A stretch of 39,243 bases of DNA from Dactylosporangium sucinum (GCF_014647515.1 NZ_BMPI01000044.1:1-39243), one strand, 5' to 3'. Numbered from the stretch's first letter, positions 7,534 through 17,147 are shown. The notes: a model not told the origin generated them from the sequence alone. A program made the numbers and translations.

Positions 7534-8421
7534 ATGCGTGTTCGACGGACGGTCGCGGTGATGGCGGCCGTGGCCGCTGCCGTGACCATCGGCGCGTACG
7601 TCATCGTGCACCGGATCAGCGACAAGCTGCCGCTGCGCATCCCGATGGGCAAGGCCTGCGTGGTCAGCGCCGGCAGTGCGTCGTCGTCCTCGCCGCTCGG
7701 GCAGGTCGAGCTCGACTCCGAGCAGCTCGCCAACGCGGCGACGATCACGGCGGTGGGGCTGACCCGCAAGATCCCGCAGCGCGGGCTGGTCGTCGCGCTG
7801 GCGACGGCCTGGCAGGAGTCGAAGCTGGAGAACCTCGCCGGCGGCGACCGCGACTCGGTCGGGCTGTTCCAGCAGCGGCCGAGCCAGGGCTGGGGCACGC
7901 CGGCGCAGATCGCCGACCCGCGGTACGCGGCGGGCAAGTTCTACGCCGCCCTGGTCAAGGTCAAGGGCTGGGAGAAGATGCGGGTCACCGACGCGGCCCA
8001 GGCGGTGCAGCGCAGCGCCCACCCGGAGGCTTACGAGAAGTGGGCCGACGAGTCGGAGATCATGGCCCGGGCCCTGAGCGGGGAGGTCACCGCCTCGGTC
8101 GCCTGCACGGTCACGGAGGAGCAGAGCCGGGGACCGGAGGCCGCCCAGGCCCTGGGGGCCAGCGTGAAGGCCGATTGGGGCGACGTCGGTACCGCTGACG
8201 TCGCGAACCTCGTCGGGGTGGCCCTGAAGGTCCGGGAGACGAGGACCGGCTGGCAGTATGCCCACTGGCTGGTCGCCCAGGCCCAGGAGCACGGCGTCAA
8301 GCGGGTCGTCTTCAACGACATGCAGTGGACCGCCGACAGCGGCGCCTGGAAACACGTCACGGAGCGTGGCGGGATCAATGCCGGACCGGCGGGCGAGCGG
8401 GTCGTCGCCGAGGTCTACTGA
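7534..8421 (+). CDS. Secreted or membrane-anchored lytic-transglycosylase-like protein
   Basis: The 295-residue product begins with a basic stretch and one hydrophobic segment (about 7-25) that acts as a signal anchor, so the body is probably outside the membrane. Residues about 85-135 have a lysozyme-like pattern: ALATAWQESKLEN with a candidate catalytic Glu95, then SVGLFQQRPSQGWG and DPRYAAGKFYAAL. These match a widespread actinobacterial family usually left as hypothetical. The C-terminal 110 residues are not recognised. Peptidoglycan cleavage is inferred, not proven. ATG 7534 has an excellent GGGAGGTG Shine-Dalgarno sequence, and the hydrophobic anchor follows at once. Confidence 0.75.
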   Translation: MRVRRTVAVMAAVAAAVTIGAYVIVHRISDKLPLRIPMGKACVVSAGSASSSSPLGQVELDSEQLANAATITAVGLTRKIPQRGLVVALATAWQESKLENLAGGDRDSVGLFQQRPSQGWGTPAQIADPRYAAGKFYAALVKVKGWEKMRVTDAAQAVQRSAHPEAYEKWADESEIMARALSGEVTASVACTVTEEQSRGPEAAQALGASVKADWGDVGTADVANLVGVALKVRETRTGWQYAHWLVAQAQEHGVKRVVFNDMQWTADSGAWKHVTERGGINAGPAGERVVAEVY

Positions 8422-8557
8422 CCTACCCTGACGTTCCGCGCGACCAGCAGGTTGTCGCCCGTTCGGACAATGTCAGGTGGCCAACTCCCGAGTCGGACAC
8501 TCATGCACCTCGCGTTACGATCGGTCGTTCCCTGGTTGACGAAAGTAAGGGGAGGAC

Positions 8558-9478
8558 ATGACGTCCGCTGCACCCGACTATGGCGCCCTCACCGGCTATG
8601 AGCCGATCAGCGAGGCTGACCGCAAGGAGTTCCTGGACCAGGGCTTCCTGCTGGTCCGCAACGTCCTGAAGGAGGACCACCGCGCACAGCTCGAGGCCGC
8701 GATGGACCGGGTCTACGCCGAGGAGCAGGCGGCCGGATCCAGCTCGATGAAGAAGGACGGCACGCTGCACCTGCTGGGCTTCCTCACGCGCGACGACCTG
8801 TTCGGGCACCTGCTGACCCAGCCGACCCTCTTCCCGTACATGTGGGGCCTGGCCGGCTGGAACATCTACACGCATCACAACCACCTGGACGTCACGCCCC
8901 CGACGTCCGAGGAGGAGCCGCCCTCCTGGGGCTGGCACCAGGACGGGTACCGCCAGAACTCCGACCCCGAGACGATGGACCCGAACCTCCCGCGGCCCAT
9001 GTTCTCGCTGAAGATCGCCTACGTCATCTCCGACCTGTCGGAGCAGGGCCGCGGCGCCACCAAGGTGATCCCGGGCAGCCACCTGTGGAACTCGCTCCCC
9101 CGCCCGGCCGACACCACGGTCCACAACCCGGACCCGGAGGGCACGGTCGAGATCACGGCGAACCCGGGCGACTGCTTCATCTTCGACCGCCGCCTGTGGC
9201 ACTCCCGCTCGCCCAACTACTCGGACATCACGCGCAAGATGCTGTTCATCGGCTACACGTACCGGTGGATCCGCAACCTTGACGACATGCCGATCGACCC
9301 GGACAGCGAGTGGTGGGCCAACCGGACGCCGGTCCAGCGCCAGCTCTGCGGCGAGGCGACCCACACCGCCAACTACTGGGGCATCAACTGGAACGGGTAT
9401 ATCGACGAGGAGATCCCGCTCCGCAAGGAGCTGAAGACCCGCGGGCTCCTGGACCGCTCGATCCCCTGGCTCCGCTAG
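8558..9478 (+). CDS. Phytanoyl-CoA dioxygenase (PhyH) family Fe(II)/2-oxoglutarate oxygenase
   Basis: The 306-residue product belongs to the PhyH superfamily of non-haem iron, 2-oxoglutarate-dependent hydroxylases. The metal ligands are visible: His127 and Asp129 in WGWHQDG, and the distal His215 in RRLWHSRSPN. Arg226 is the likely 2-oxoglutarate carboxylate ligand, 11 residues after His215. The N-terminal pattern, with FLDQGFLLVRNVL near residue 26, is the usual PhyH start. The substrate is unknown. Bacterial members hydroxylate small molecules, amino acids or natural-product intermediates, and no neighbour here settles it. A clear GGGGAGGA Shine-Dalgarno sequence precedes ATG 8558. The gene has its own upstream region of 136 nt and its own terminator, so it is probably monocistronic. 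Confidence 0.88.
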   Translation: MTSAAPDYGALTGYEPISEADRKEFLDQGFLLVRNVLKEDHRAQLEAAMDRVYAEEQAAGSSSMKKDGTLHLLGFLTRDDLFGHLLTQPTLFPYMWGLAGWNIYTHHNHLDVTPPTSEEEPPSWGWHQDGYRQNSDPETMDPNLPRPMFSLKIAYVISDLSEQGRGATKVIPGSHLWNSLPRPADTTVHNPDPEGTVEITANPGDCFIFDRRLWHSRSPNYSDITRKMLFIGYTYRWIRNLDDMPIDPDSEWWANRTPVQRQLCGEATHTANYWGINWNGYIDEEIPLRKELKTRGLLDRSIPWLR

Positions 9479-9490
9479 CCTGACGCTCCG

Positions 9491-9534
9491 ACGCCCGGCT
9501 CCCGCCGCTCTCCTCGGCGGGGGGCCGGGCGTTT
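9491..9534 (+). terminator. Intrinsic terminator of the PhyH gene
   Basis: A long GC stem starts 13 nt after the stop codon: cgcccggc...ccgccg pairs with cggcgg...ggccgggcg across a short ctctcct loop. It is followed by TTT. The short T-run and strong stem are typical of high-GC actinobacteria. Confidence 0.75.
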
Positions 9535-9558
9535 GCGCTTGGCCGGGCGTTCCCCTCC

Positions 9559-9608
9559 GGATATGTCCGGCGCTGCGCGCCTGACATATCCGACATTTCG
9601 GTTATGTC
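9559..9608. repeat. 9-bp inverted repeat GGATATGTC with a further half site
   Basis: GGATATGTC (9559-9567) and its exact reverse complement (9583-9591) are 15 nt apart. A second, shorter gacat...atgtc pair follows at 9592-9608. The AT-richer sequence stands out from its surroundings. It could be an operator or stem-loop, but no gene starts next to it. It lies downstream of the PhyH terminator. Confidence 0.6.
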
Positions 9609-9667
9609 GCGATGGGCCGAGGGTGCATCCGCGCGGCGGGACTCACGAGCGCCGGGCGCAGTGAGGC

Positions 9668-9769
9668 GGCCACGAGCGGGCCGTGGCCACGAACGCGCCG
9701 CGGCCACGAACGCGCCGCGGCCACGAACAGCCGAGGGCACGAACGGACCGCGGCCACGAACGCGCGGGG
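9668..9769. repeat. Six tandem copies of a 17-nt unit
   Basis: Units of the form ggccacgaacgcgccgc start at 9668, 9685, 9702, 9719, 9735 and 9752. Two are identical, the others differ at a few positions, and one is 16 nt. The array lies in the roughly 590-nt gap between the convergent PhyH and GlsB-family genes. Long reading frames here are low-complexity Arg/Ala/Pro products of the repeat and are not considered genes. Positions 9770-10004 show nothing else recognisable. Confidence 0.85.
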
Positions 9770-10009
9770 ACACGCACGGGGTCGAGGTCCGCGACCGGGT
9801 CGAGGCACAAACAGGCCGAGGATGCGAGCGGGCAGCGGCCGCGGAAACGTGGGCCGTGGAGATTTGCGCACGGCATAGCGGGTCGACGTTTTCACGGCCG
9901 GCTGCGAAATCGGCCTCGGCCCGGCGGCGAAAGAGCGCGTACCCCGATTCCCGGACGAGAAACGCGCCGTGGACAGCAATGCGAAAGGCCGCGCCGGGAA
10001 AGGACGGAG

Positions 10010-10052
10010 AAAAGCGCGAGGCCCCCGCCTCCCGGGGGAGAGGCGAGGGCCT
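10010..10052 (-). terminator. Intrinsic terminator of the GlsB/YeaQ gene
   Basis: The arms aggcccccgcct (10019-10030) and aggcgagggcct (10041-10052) pair with one mismatch. On the minus strand the stem is followed by cgcgcTTTTct. It lies 18 nt beyond the stop codon of the 10071-10352 gene. Confidence 0.75.
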
Positions 10053-10070
10053 GTCGCTTGGGTGTGCCGG

Positions 10071-10352
10071 TTACGGCAGCGTGCGGCGGCCGCGGCCGGC
10101 CACGCCGACCACCAGGGCCACGCCGACGGCGGCCAGGATGACCTGGACGAGCAGCTCGCCCCAGTCGACGCCCGGCGTGTCGGTCGAAATGCCGATCGCG
10201 TTCGCGATGACCGTGCCCAGCAGGGCGGCCACGATACCGATCACCATGGTCAGCCAGATCGGAATGCTCTGGCGGCCGGGAACGACCAGTCGCCCGAGCG
10301 CGCCGATGATCAGACCGACGATCAGCGCGGTGATGATTCCGGTGACAGTCAC
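10071..10352 (-). CDS. GlsB/YeaQ/YmgE family stress-response membrane protein
   Basis: This 93-residue protein consists of three hydrophobic segments (about 4-24, 33-54, 67-86), with the family pattern GLIIGALGRLVVPGRQ between the first two. The family is also called transglycosylase-associated protein. It is linked to stress responses in several bacteria, but no enzymatic role is established. GTG 10352 has a strong GAGGAGGAG Shine-Dalgarno sequence. It lies 66 nt beyond the Nudix gene on the same strand. A 7-bp stem (10370-10400) in that gap might partly separate the two transcripts. Confidence 0.88.
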   Translation of the reverse strand: MTVTGIITALIVGLIIGALGRLVVPGRQSIPIWLTMVIGIVAALLGTVIANAIGISTDTPGVDWGELLVQVILAAVGVALVVGVAGRGRRTLP

Positions 10353-10369
10353 GGTCTCCTCCTCAGAAC

Positions 10370-10400
10370 CTCAACCAGGGGGTTGTGCTTTGCGGTTGAG
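10370..10400 (-). other. Stem-loop between the Nudix gene and the GlsB/YeaQ gene
   Basis: ctcaacc (10370-10376) pairs with ggttgag (10394-10400) around a 17-nt loop. It sits 18 nt past the Nudix stop codon and has no T-tract after it on the minus strand. It could be a weak terminator or a processing site. Confidence 0.35.
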
Positions 10401-10418
10401 CTTCTTTTGCCCACGCGA

Positions 10419-10904
10419 TCAGGGGGCCAAACGAGCCGCCACCCGACGCAAGGCCGCATCCATGGTCGAAAACGCCATTTGCGGCGGATCAGCCAGTGGA
10501 AACCATTCGTGCTCGCTCGCCTCCGAGGGGTCGAGGCGCAGTTCGCCGGCGGCGACGGTCGCCAGCCAGAAGCAGTCCAGGACCGGCAGGGACTCCTCCT
10601 GGAACTCGTATGTCCCGATGTACATGCCGACGAACTCGCCCAGCTCGATCGACAGGCCGAGCTCCTCGCGCGCCTCGCGGACGGCGGCGTCGGCCGGGTG
10701 CTCGAAGGCGTCGCAGAAGCCGCCGGGGAGGTCCCACCAACCCGCCCGCGGGTCGCGGACGCGGCGGATCGCCAGGAACCGGCCGCCCTCGACGATGATC
10801 CCGGTGCCGGTCGGGCGGGGGTTGACGTAGCTGGCATACGAGCAGGCGGCGCAGACCGTCGGCGGCGCCTGGGCGAGCCGGGCGCCGCACCGCGGGCAGT
10901 GCAT
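10419..10904 (-). CDS. Nudix hydrolase with N-terminal zinc ribbon
   Basis: The 161-residue product starts with a zinc ribbon (Cys3, Cys6, Cys18, Cys21), followed by a Nudix domain. The Nudix box is complete, from GG at 61-62 through REAREELG at 76-83, so Mg-dependent pyrophosphatase activity is expected. The zinc-ribbon arrangement resembles NADH pyrophosphatase NudC relatives and NUDT-type ADP-ribose or nucleotide hydrolases. The substrate is not determined. Its ATG overlaps the lepA stop codon by one base (TGATG), which implies translational coupling to lepA. Confidence 0.88.
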   Translation of the reverse strand: MHCPRCGARLAQAPPTVCAACSYASYVNPRPTGTGIIVEGGRFLAIRRVRDPRAGWWDLPGGFCDAFEHPADAAVREAREELGLSIELGEFVGMYIGTYEFQEESLPVLDCFWLATVAAGELRLDPSEASEHEWFPLADPPQMAFSTMDAALRRVAARLAP

Positions 10905-12781
10905 CACTTCTTCGGCTTGTCCGCGCTCTGCGTGTCCGAGGTCGACAGCGCGGCGATGAAGGCCTCCTGCGGCACCTCCACGCGCCCGACCATCTTCATG
11001 CGCTTCTTGCCTTCCTTCTGCTTCTCCAGCAGCTTCCGCTTCCGGCTGATGTCGCCGCCGTAGCACTTCGCGAGCACGTCCTTGCGGATGGCGCGGATCG
11101 TCTCGCGGGCGATGATGCGGCTGCCGATCGCGGCCTGGATCGGCACCTCGAACTGCTGCCGCGGGATGAGCTTCTGCAGCTTCGAGGCGATCGTGACGCC
11201 GTAGTTGTACGCCTTGTCCTTGTGCACGATCGAGCTGAACGCGTCGACGGCCTCGCCGTGCAGCAGGATGTCGACCTTGACCAGGTCGGCCTGCTGCTCG
11301 CCGCTCGGCTCGTAGTCGAGGCTCGCGTAGCCCTTGGTGCGGCTCTTCAGCTGGTCGAAGAAGTCGTAGATGATCTCGCCCAGCGGCAGCGTGTAGCGCA
11401 GCTCGACCCGGTCGGCGGACAGGTAGTCCATGCCGAGCAGGCTGCCGCGGCGGCCCTGGCAGAGCTCCATGACCGCGCCGACGAAGTCGTTGGGGGTCAG
11501 CACCGTCGCCCGGACCGTCGGCTCGAAGATCTGCCCGGTCTTGCCGTCGGGGAACTCGCTGGGGTTGGTGACGGCGTGCTCGGTGCCGTCGTCCATGACC
11601 ACGCGGTACACCACGTTGGGCGCCGTCGAGATCAGGTCGAGGTTGAACTCGCGCTCCAGGCGCTCCTGGATGATCTCCAGGTGTAGCAGGCCGAGGAAGC
11701 CGCAGCGGAACCCGAAGCCGAGCGCGGCGCTCGTCTCCGGCTCGTAGACCAGGGCCGCGTCGTTGAGCTTGAGCTTGTCCAGCGCGTCGCGCAGCAGCGG
11801 GTAGTCGGAGCCGTCGATCGGGTAGAGCCCGGAATACACCATCGGCTTGGGGTCCTTGTAGCCCCCCAGCGGCGCGGCGGCCGGCTTCGCGTTGATGGTC
11901 ACCGTGTCACCGACGCGGGACTGCCGGACGTCTTTCACGCCGGTGATGAGGTACCCCACCTCACCGGCCCCCAGCCCCGCGCTCTTGATCGGCTCGGGCG
12001 AGATGACCCCGATCTCCAGCAGCTCGTGCACGGCGCCGGTGGACATCATCCGGATGCGGTCGCGCGCCTCGATCCGGCCGTCGACGACCCGGACGTAGGT
12101 CACGACGCCGCGGTAGACGTCGTAGACCGAGTCGAAGATCATGGCGCGGGCGGCGCCGGCCGACTCGCCCTTCGGCGCGGGGAACTGCCGCACGATCTCG
12201 TCGAGCAGGTGCGGCACTCCGACGCCGGTCTTCCCGCTGACCCGCAGGCAGTCGTCGGGCTCGCAGCCGATGAGGTGCGCGAGCTCCTCGGCGTACTTCT
12301 CCGGCTGGGCGGCCGGCAGGTCGATCTTGTTGAGCACCGGGATGATGTGCATGTCGTTCTCGAGCGCGAGATACAGGTTGGCGAGGGTCTGCGCCTCGAT
12401 CCCCTGGGCCGCGTCGACGAGCAGCACCGCCCCCTCGCACGCGGCCAGGCTGCGGGACACCTCGTAGGTGAAGTCGACGTGCCCGGGCGTGTCGATCATG
12501 TTGAGCACGAAGGCCCCGCCGGCCAGGTCGCCCTCCCGCACGGTCCACGGCATGCGGACCGCCTGGCTCTTGATCGTGATGCCCCGCTCGCGCTCGATGT
12601 CCATGCGGTCGAGGTACTGCGCGCGCATCTGCCGCGAATCCACCACCTCGGTGAGCTGCAGCATCCGGTCCGCCAACGTCGACTTGCCGTGGTCGATGTG
12701 GGCGATGATGCAGAAGTTGCGAAGGCGGTCCGGCGCGGTCGCACCGGCCGGGTTCACACCGGGGTCGAGGGTCGGTGGCAC
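10904..12781 (-). CDS. lepA: Elongation factor 4 (LepA)
   Basis: LepA is a ribosome-associated translational GTPase implicated in back-translocation and in 30S biogenesis. The 625-residue product has G1 AHIDHGKST (27-35), switch II DTPGH (97-101) and G4 NKID. EF-G-like domains II, III and V follow, then the LepA-specific C-terminal domain with the QKEGKKRMK basic stretch. Length is slightly above the usual 600 because of about 20 extra N-terminal residues. GTG 12781 is the most upstream plausible start; a start nearer the RNFCIIAHIDHG core is also possible. GGAG lies about 12 nt upstream. It is coupled to the Nudix gene downstream. Confidence 0.96.
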   Translation of the reverse strand: MPPTLDPGVNPAGATAPDRLRNFCIIAHIDHGKSTLADRMLQLTEVVDSRQMRAQYLDRMDIERERGITIKSQAVRMPWTVREGDLAGGAFVLNMIDTPGHVDFTYEVSRSLAACEGAVLLVDAAQGIEAQTLANLYLALENDMHIIPVLNKIDLPAAQPEKYAEELAHLIGCEPDDCLRVSGKTGVGVPHLLDEIVRQFPAPKGESAGAARAMIFDSVYDVYRGVVTYVRVVDGRIEARDRIRMMSTGAVHELLEIGVISPEPIKSAGLGAGEVGYLITGVKDVRQSRVGDTVTINAKPAAAPLGGYKDPKPMVYSGLYPIDGSDYPLLRDALDKLKLNDAALVYEPETSAALGFGFRCGFLGLLHLEIIQERLEREFNLDLISTAPNVVYRVVMDDGTEHAVTNPSEFPDGKTGQIFEPTVRATVLTPNDFVGAVMELCQGRRGSLLGMDYLSADRVELRYTLPLGEIIYDFFDQLKSRTKGYASLDYEPSGEQQADLVKVDILLHGEAVDAFSSIVHKDKAYNYGVTIASKLQKLIPRQQFEVPIQAAIGSRIIARETIRAIRKDVLAKCYGGDISRKRKLLEKQKEGKKRMKMVGRVEVPQEAFIAALSTSDTQSADKPKK

Positions 12782-12876
12782 AGGCGTCCGTTCTCCGAGC
12801 GGCTGGGGATCTCATACATCGTCCCACGCCGCCGGCGGTACCCCGGAGCCCCTGCCCACACCACCGCGAGCGCGCA

Positions 12877-12911
12877 TCCGCATTCATACGAAAAATCCGT
12901 ATAAATGCGGA
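12877..12911. repeat. AT-rich inverted repeat upstream of lepA
   Basis: Arms of 14 nt (12877-12890 and 12898-12911) pair with one mismatch around the 7-nt spacer aaaaatc. The AT content is strikingly higher than in the flanks. It lies in the 223-nt gap between the YbjN gene and lepA, both on the minus strand. No T-tract follows on either strand, so an operator or a small mobile-element remnant is as likely as a terminator. Confidence 0.7.
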
Positions 12912-12960
12912 CACGGCGAGTGCGAACGGACGGGCGACGAACCACCGCGGTGGTGGGGGT

Positions 12961-12980
12961 GCAGCTGCACGTGCAGCTGC
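12961..12980. promoter_or_regulatory. Perfect 20-bp palindrome
   Basis: The 10-mer gcagctgcac is followed directly by its exact reverse complement, giving a gapless 20-bp palindrome. It lies 24 nt past the YbjN gene and about 180 nt upstream of lepA. A dimeric regulator could bind it. No regulator is suggested by context. Confidence 0.55.
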
Positions 12981-13004
12981 TTCCGCAGCCTCCGCGTGCG
13001 GTTC

Positions 13005-13529
13005 CTACAGGAGGCCACCCTCGTCGTGGAGCCAGTCCACGAAGCCGACGGCGACGGTCGCGGCACAGTCGACCAGCTCGGCGATCAGCGCGTCGTGGAC
13101 GCCGGACAGCAGCGGCACCTGCATCTCGGCGTAGATCGGCAGCTGGCCGCGGTCGGTGGGGTCACCCACGTACGCCTTGTAGAAGCGACGCGTGTGGTTC
13201 CACTCGTTGACCACCCGGTAGGAACGGTCGGCCCAGTCCGGGGGCACAGTCCCGTGCGGACGGGCCCGGATCACCAGGATCTCGTCCGACGGGCCCTCCA
13301 GCGCGAACAGCACCGCATGGCGCTCCCAGAGCGCGAGCAGGCTGCCGTCACCGTCGGTCAGGTATCGGATCTCCAGCTTCTCGAGGGCCTCCGCCACCCG
13401 CAGCAGCGTCACCGGCGCGGTCCCGTGGGACCCGTCGCACGGCTTGTCGGTCACCGGGGTTGCGTCCTCCCGGGCGAGCTGCGCGACGGTGCTGTCCGTC
13501 GGCTCGGCCCGCCATGGCCATCTTGGCAT
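13005..13529 (-). CDS. YbjN domain-containing protein
   Basis: The 174-residue product contains a YbjN domain (roughly 40-170). This is the fold related to type III secretion chaperones and often labelled a bacterial sensory transduction regulator. The stretch ALEKLEIRYLTDGDGSLLAL and the later region around VVNEWNHTRRF are typical. The molecular role is unknown in actinobacteria. ATG 13529 is preferred because GGGAG precedes it. An in-frame ATG at 13586 has no Shine-Dalgarno sequence and would add a non-conserved Arg-rich stretch. It is transcribed in the same direction as lepA and the ettA group but separated from both by about 170-220 nt. Confidence 0.78.
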   Translation of the reverse strand: MPRWPWRAEPTDSTVAQLAREDATPVTDKPCDGSHGTAPVTLLRVAEALEKLEIRYLTDGDGSLLALWERHAVLFALEGPSDEILVIRARPHGTVPPDWADRSYRVVNEWNHTRRFYKAYVGDPTDRGQLPIYAEMQVPLLSGVHDALIAELVDCAATVAVGFVDWLHDEGGLL

Positions 13530-13658
13530 CTCCCGCGCTCCCTGCTCCCCCGTGCGCCTCCACCCGCATGTGCGGTCCGTCGCCATGTGAATCCGCTCGG
13601 CGGTGGACCCGAAAGAGGACGGTACCCGTTCGGTCGAGTTTCAGCAGCCCCCAATTTC

Positions 13659-13687
13659 ACCCTCGTACCACCCGTTCGGGTGAGGGT
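13659..13687. terminator. Possible stem-loop terminator after the ettA operon
   Basis: accctc (13659-13664) pairs with gagggt (13682-13687), and an inner accc/gggt pair encloses a gttc loop, with a 5-nt bulge on one side. It lies just past the stop of the 13699-14322 gene. Only gaaatt follows on the minus strand, so termination is tentative. Confidence 0.4.
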
Positions 13688-13698
13688 CTTACAGCCGT

Positions 13699-14322
13699 CT
13701 ATCCGATGAGGAGGGATCCGGCCGCACGATGCCAGGCAGAGCCATATGCGCAGGCCAGGGCCGTCCATGGACCCGAAATCCGGACATCGACAAAGTCTCC
13801 GGCACCCTCGCCGACGAACCCCATCCGCACGACGGCCTGGACGAGACGCTGGGAGACGGGTATACGCGTCCCGTCGTCGGTGGTGACCACGATCGGCACG
13901 TGGTCGAGGAGCGCGTCGCGGAGCATCCGGGAGCCGACCGCCCGCCCGCCGACCCCCTCGGCGGCGGCGGTCCGCAGCGTCGCCGCGGCGGCGGCGCCGA
14001 CCCGGCGCACGTCGGCCGCCGGGATCCGCTCGACGACCGGGCCGACCCTGGAAGGGATCGACCACCGCCAATCGGTGTCCCGCGATGTGGGAAGTGGGCC
14101 ATCGAGGGCCGCCGCCAGGTCGGCGCCCAGCACGGTCCGGTCGTGCACGACCGACCCGCGGACGCCGCGGCTCACCAGTACCCCCCACGGAAGGCGGGAC
14201 CACAGCGTCACCGCGCCCTCCCCCGCGGGCCGCAACCGGACCAGGGCGCCGGGGTCCAGCCGCACCAGCCGGGCGAGGAACGCCCGGGCGTCCGAACGGC
14301 TGGAACCGGCTAGCCAAGCCAT
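13699..14322 (-). CDS. Conserved hypothetical protein in the ettA operon
   Basis: The 207-residue product is not recognised. It has no signal peptide or membrane segment and looks like a soluble alpha/beta protein rich in Ala, Arg and Val. Noticeable stretches are WSRLPWGVLVSRGVRGS, DHVPIVVTTDDGTRIPVS and RLVQAVVRMGFVG. ATG 14322 gives the N-terminus MAWLAGSS and overlaps the thioesterase gene upstream by 13 bp, so the two are translated together. The position behind ettA and a thioesterase gives no firm functional clue. Confidence 0.65.
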   Translation of the reverse strand: MAWLAGSSRSDARAFLARLVRLDPGALVRLRPAGEGAVTLWSRLPWGVLVSRGVRGSVVHDRTVLGADLAAALDGPLPTSRDTDWRWSIPSRVGPVVERIPAADVRRVGAAAAATLRTAAAEGVGGRAVGSRMLRDALLDHVPIVVTTDDGTRIPVSQRLVQAVVRMGFVGEGAGDFVDVRISGPWTALACAYGSAWHRAAGSLLIG

Positions 14323-14711
14323 GGTGAGAGGAACTTGCGCTCGACGTCCTTGACCCGCCGCGGCCGGCCGGCCTCCAGGTCGAAGGGCACGCACACGGTC
14401 CGCGCGCGGGACGCGAGCTCGTCGCCGTCGAACAGCTCGTAGGCGACGGTCAGCCGGCTCGCCCGGATCTCCTCGAGCCACAGCTCGATGCGGACCGGGT
14501 CGCCGTAGTCGATCGGCCGAAGGTAGTCGATCTCATGACGTGAGATGACGATGCCGTCCTCGAAGGTCGACAGGCCGGCCGCCTGCGCGGCGGTGAACAT
14601 CAACGCAACGCGCGCCTCCTCGTACAGGGTGAGGAAGCGCGCGTTGTTGACGTGCCCGTACGCGTCCAGGTCGGACCAGCGCAGGGCGCAGTGGTGGACG
14701 AACCTGGCCAC
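14310..14711 (-). CDS. Acyl-CoA thioesterase, hotdog fold (4-hydroxybenzoyl-CoA thioesterase type)
   Basis: The 133-residue product has the hotdog thioesterase hallmark WSDLDAYGHVNNARFLTLYEEAR, in which the Asp of SDLDAYGHVNN is the expected catalytic residue. The family hydrolyses acyl-CoA thioesters; the substrate is not evident. GTG 14711 lies 2 nt after the ettA stop codon and gives the expected start VARFVHHCALRW. The 3' end overlaps the next gene by 13 bp. This tight packing indicates one operon of ettA, thioesterase and unknown protein. Confidence 0.88.
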   Translation of the reverse strand: MARFVHHCALRWSDLDAYGHVNNARFLTLYEEARVALMFTAAQAAGLSTFEDGIVISRHEIDYLRPIDYGDPVRIELWLEEIRASRLTVAYELFDGDELASRARTVCVPFDLEAGRPRRVKDVERKFLSPWLG

Positions 14712-14713
14712 GG

Positions 14714-16393
<1,680 letters not shown>

Positions 16394-16485
16394 GGTGCGC
16401 CCCTACCTCCGGTTACGAAAACGTGTGTTCAAGACAGATGTCAGCCCAATCTTTCCAGGCCCGCCGCGAGACGCCCAATCCGGCC

Positions 16486-17037
16486 CTACGGGCGCGCCTC
16501 GACGACACCCGCGGTGAAGTTCTGGTTGCCACTGACCTTGAGCTCCTTGCGGGACACCCGGTACTGCGTGGTGCCGTTCGTCGCGAGGTAACCGTCGCCG
16601 GCCGGGGTCACGGTCGACAGCAGCAGCCCGTTGTCGTCCTCGACCGGCGTCTCGGCCGGGTAGGGACCCTCCCGGATGTCGTGCCCCTGATACCACAGCC
16701 CGACGCCGTCGTTCTCGCGGCAGATCCACACCTCGCTCTTCTTGTCGGTGCGGATGTACAGCACAAGGCGCAGCGGCAGCTTCGTATTCCCGTCCCGCTT
16801 CCGGGCGGCGGCGCCGATGAAGTCGGGACACGGCGCCGCGGCGGGGGCCGCGGAGCCGCCGGAAGTCGGCGTGGGAGACTTTCCGTCACCGGGTAGTGAC
16901 TCACGAGCGTCAATGTCGCGCTTGCCGAGGATGTAGCCCAGCAATGCACCGAGGACGGTGAGGATGAGCAGGGCCAGCAGGACGACGACGAACGTCCGGC
17001 TCGACTCCCGCTCCGTTTCGGGACCGTAGCGCGACAT
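16486..17037 (-). CDS. Hypothetical membrane-anchored protein
   Basis: The 183-residue product is not recognised. A short charged N-terminus is followed by a single membrane segment (TFVVVLLALLILTVLGALLGY, about 15-35) and a Ser/Thr/Pro/Ala-rich linker. The soluble domain has two Cys (in PCPDFIG and WICREN) that may form a disulfide outside the cell. The pattern suggests an extracytoplasmic domain on an N-terminal anchor. ATG 17037 gives the N-terminus MSRYGPETERES. An alternative in-frame ATG at 17091 would add 18 residues; neither has a strong Shine-Dalgarno sequence. It is divergent from otsA (110 nt). Confidence 0.65.
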   Translation of the reverse strand: MSRYGPETERESSRTFVVVLLALLILTVLGALLGYILGKRDIDARESLPGDGKSPTPTSGGSAAPAAAPCPDFIGAAARKRDGNTKLPLRLVLYIRTDKKSEVWICRENDGVGLWYQGHDIREGPYPAETPVEDDNGLLLSTVTPAGDGYLATNGTTQYRVSRKELKVSGNQNFTAGVVEARP

Positions 17038-17147
17038 GCACAGCAGGATCGCACCTGTGAGCCAGCCCGCTGCATGCTGCCGGGTGGCCATCGGGATCAG
17101 TAGGCTGAAAGTACGAGGGTGGATCACCCAGGGGGAGGACAACACAC

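Noticed and set aside
9668..9769. Short regularly spaced repeats considered as a CRISPR array
   Set aside because: The units are directly contiguous with no unique spacers, and no cas gene is present.
9602..9979. Open frames on both strands across the 17-nt repeat array
   Set aside because: Products are repeat-derived Arg/Pro/Ala strings, with no ribosome site and no homology signal.
12775..12904. Possible foreign island around the AT-rich repeat before lepA
   Set aside because: The AT-rich segment is only about 35 nt, and the flanking genes are core genes with normal composition.
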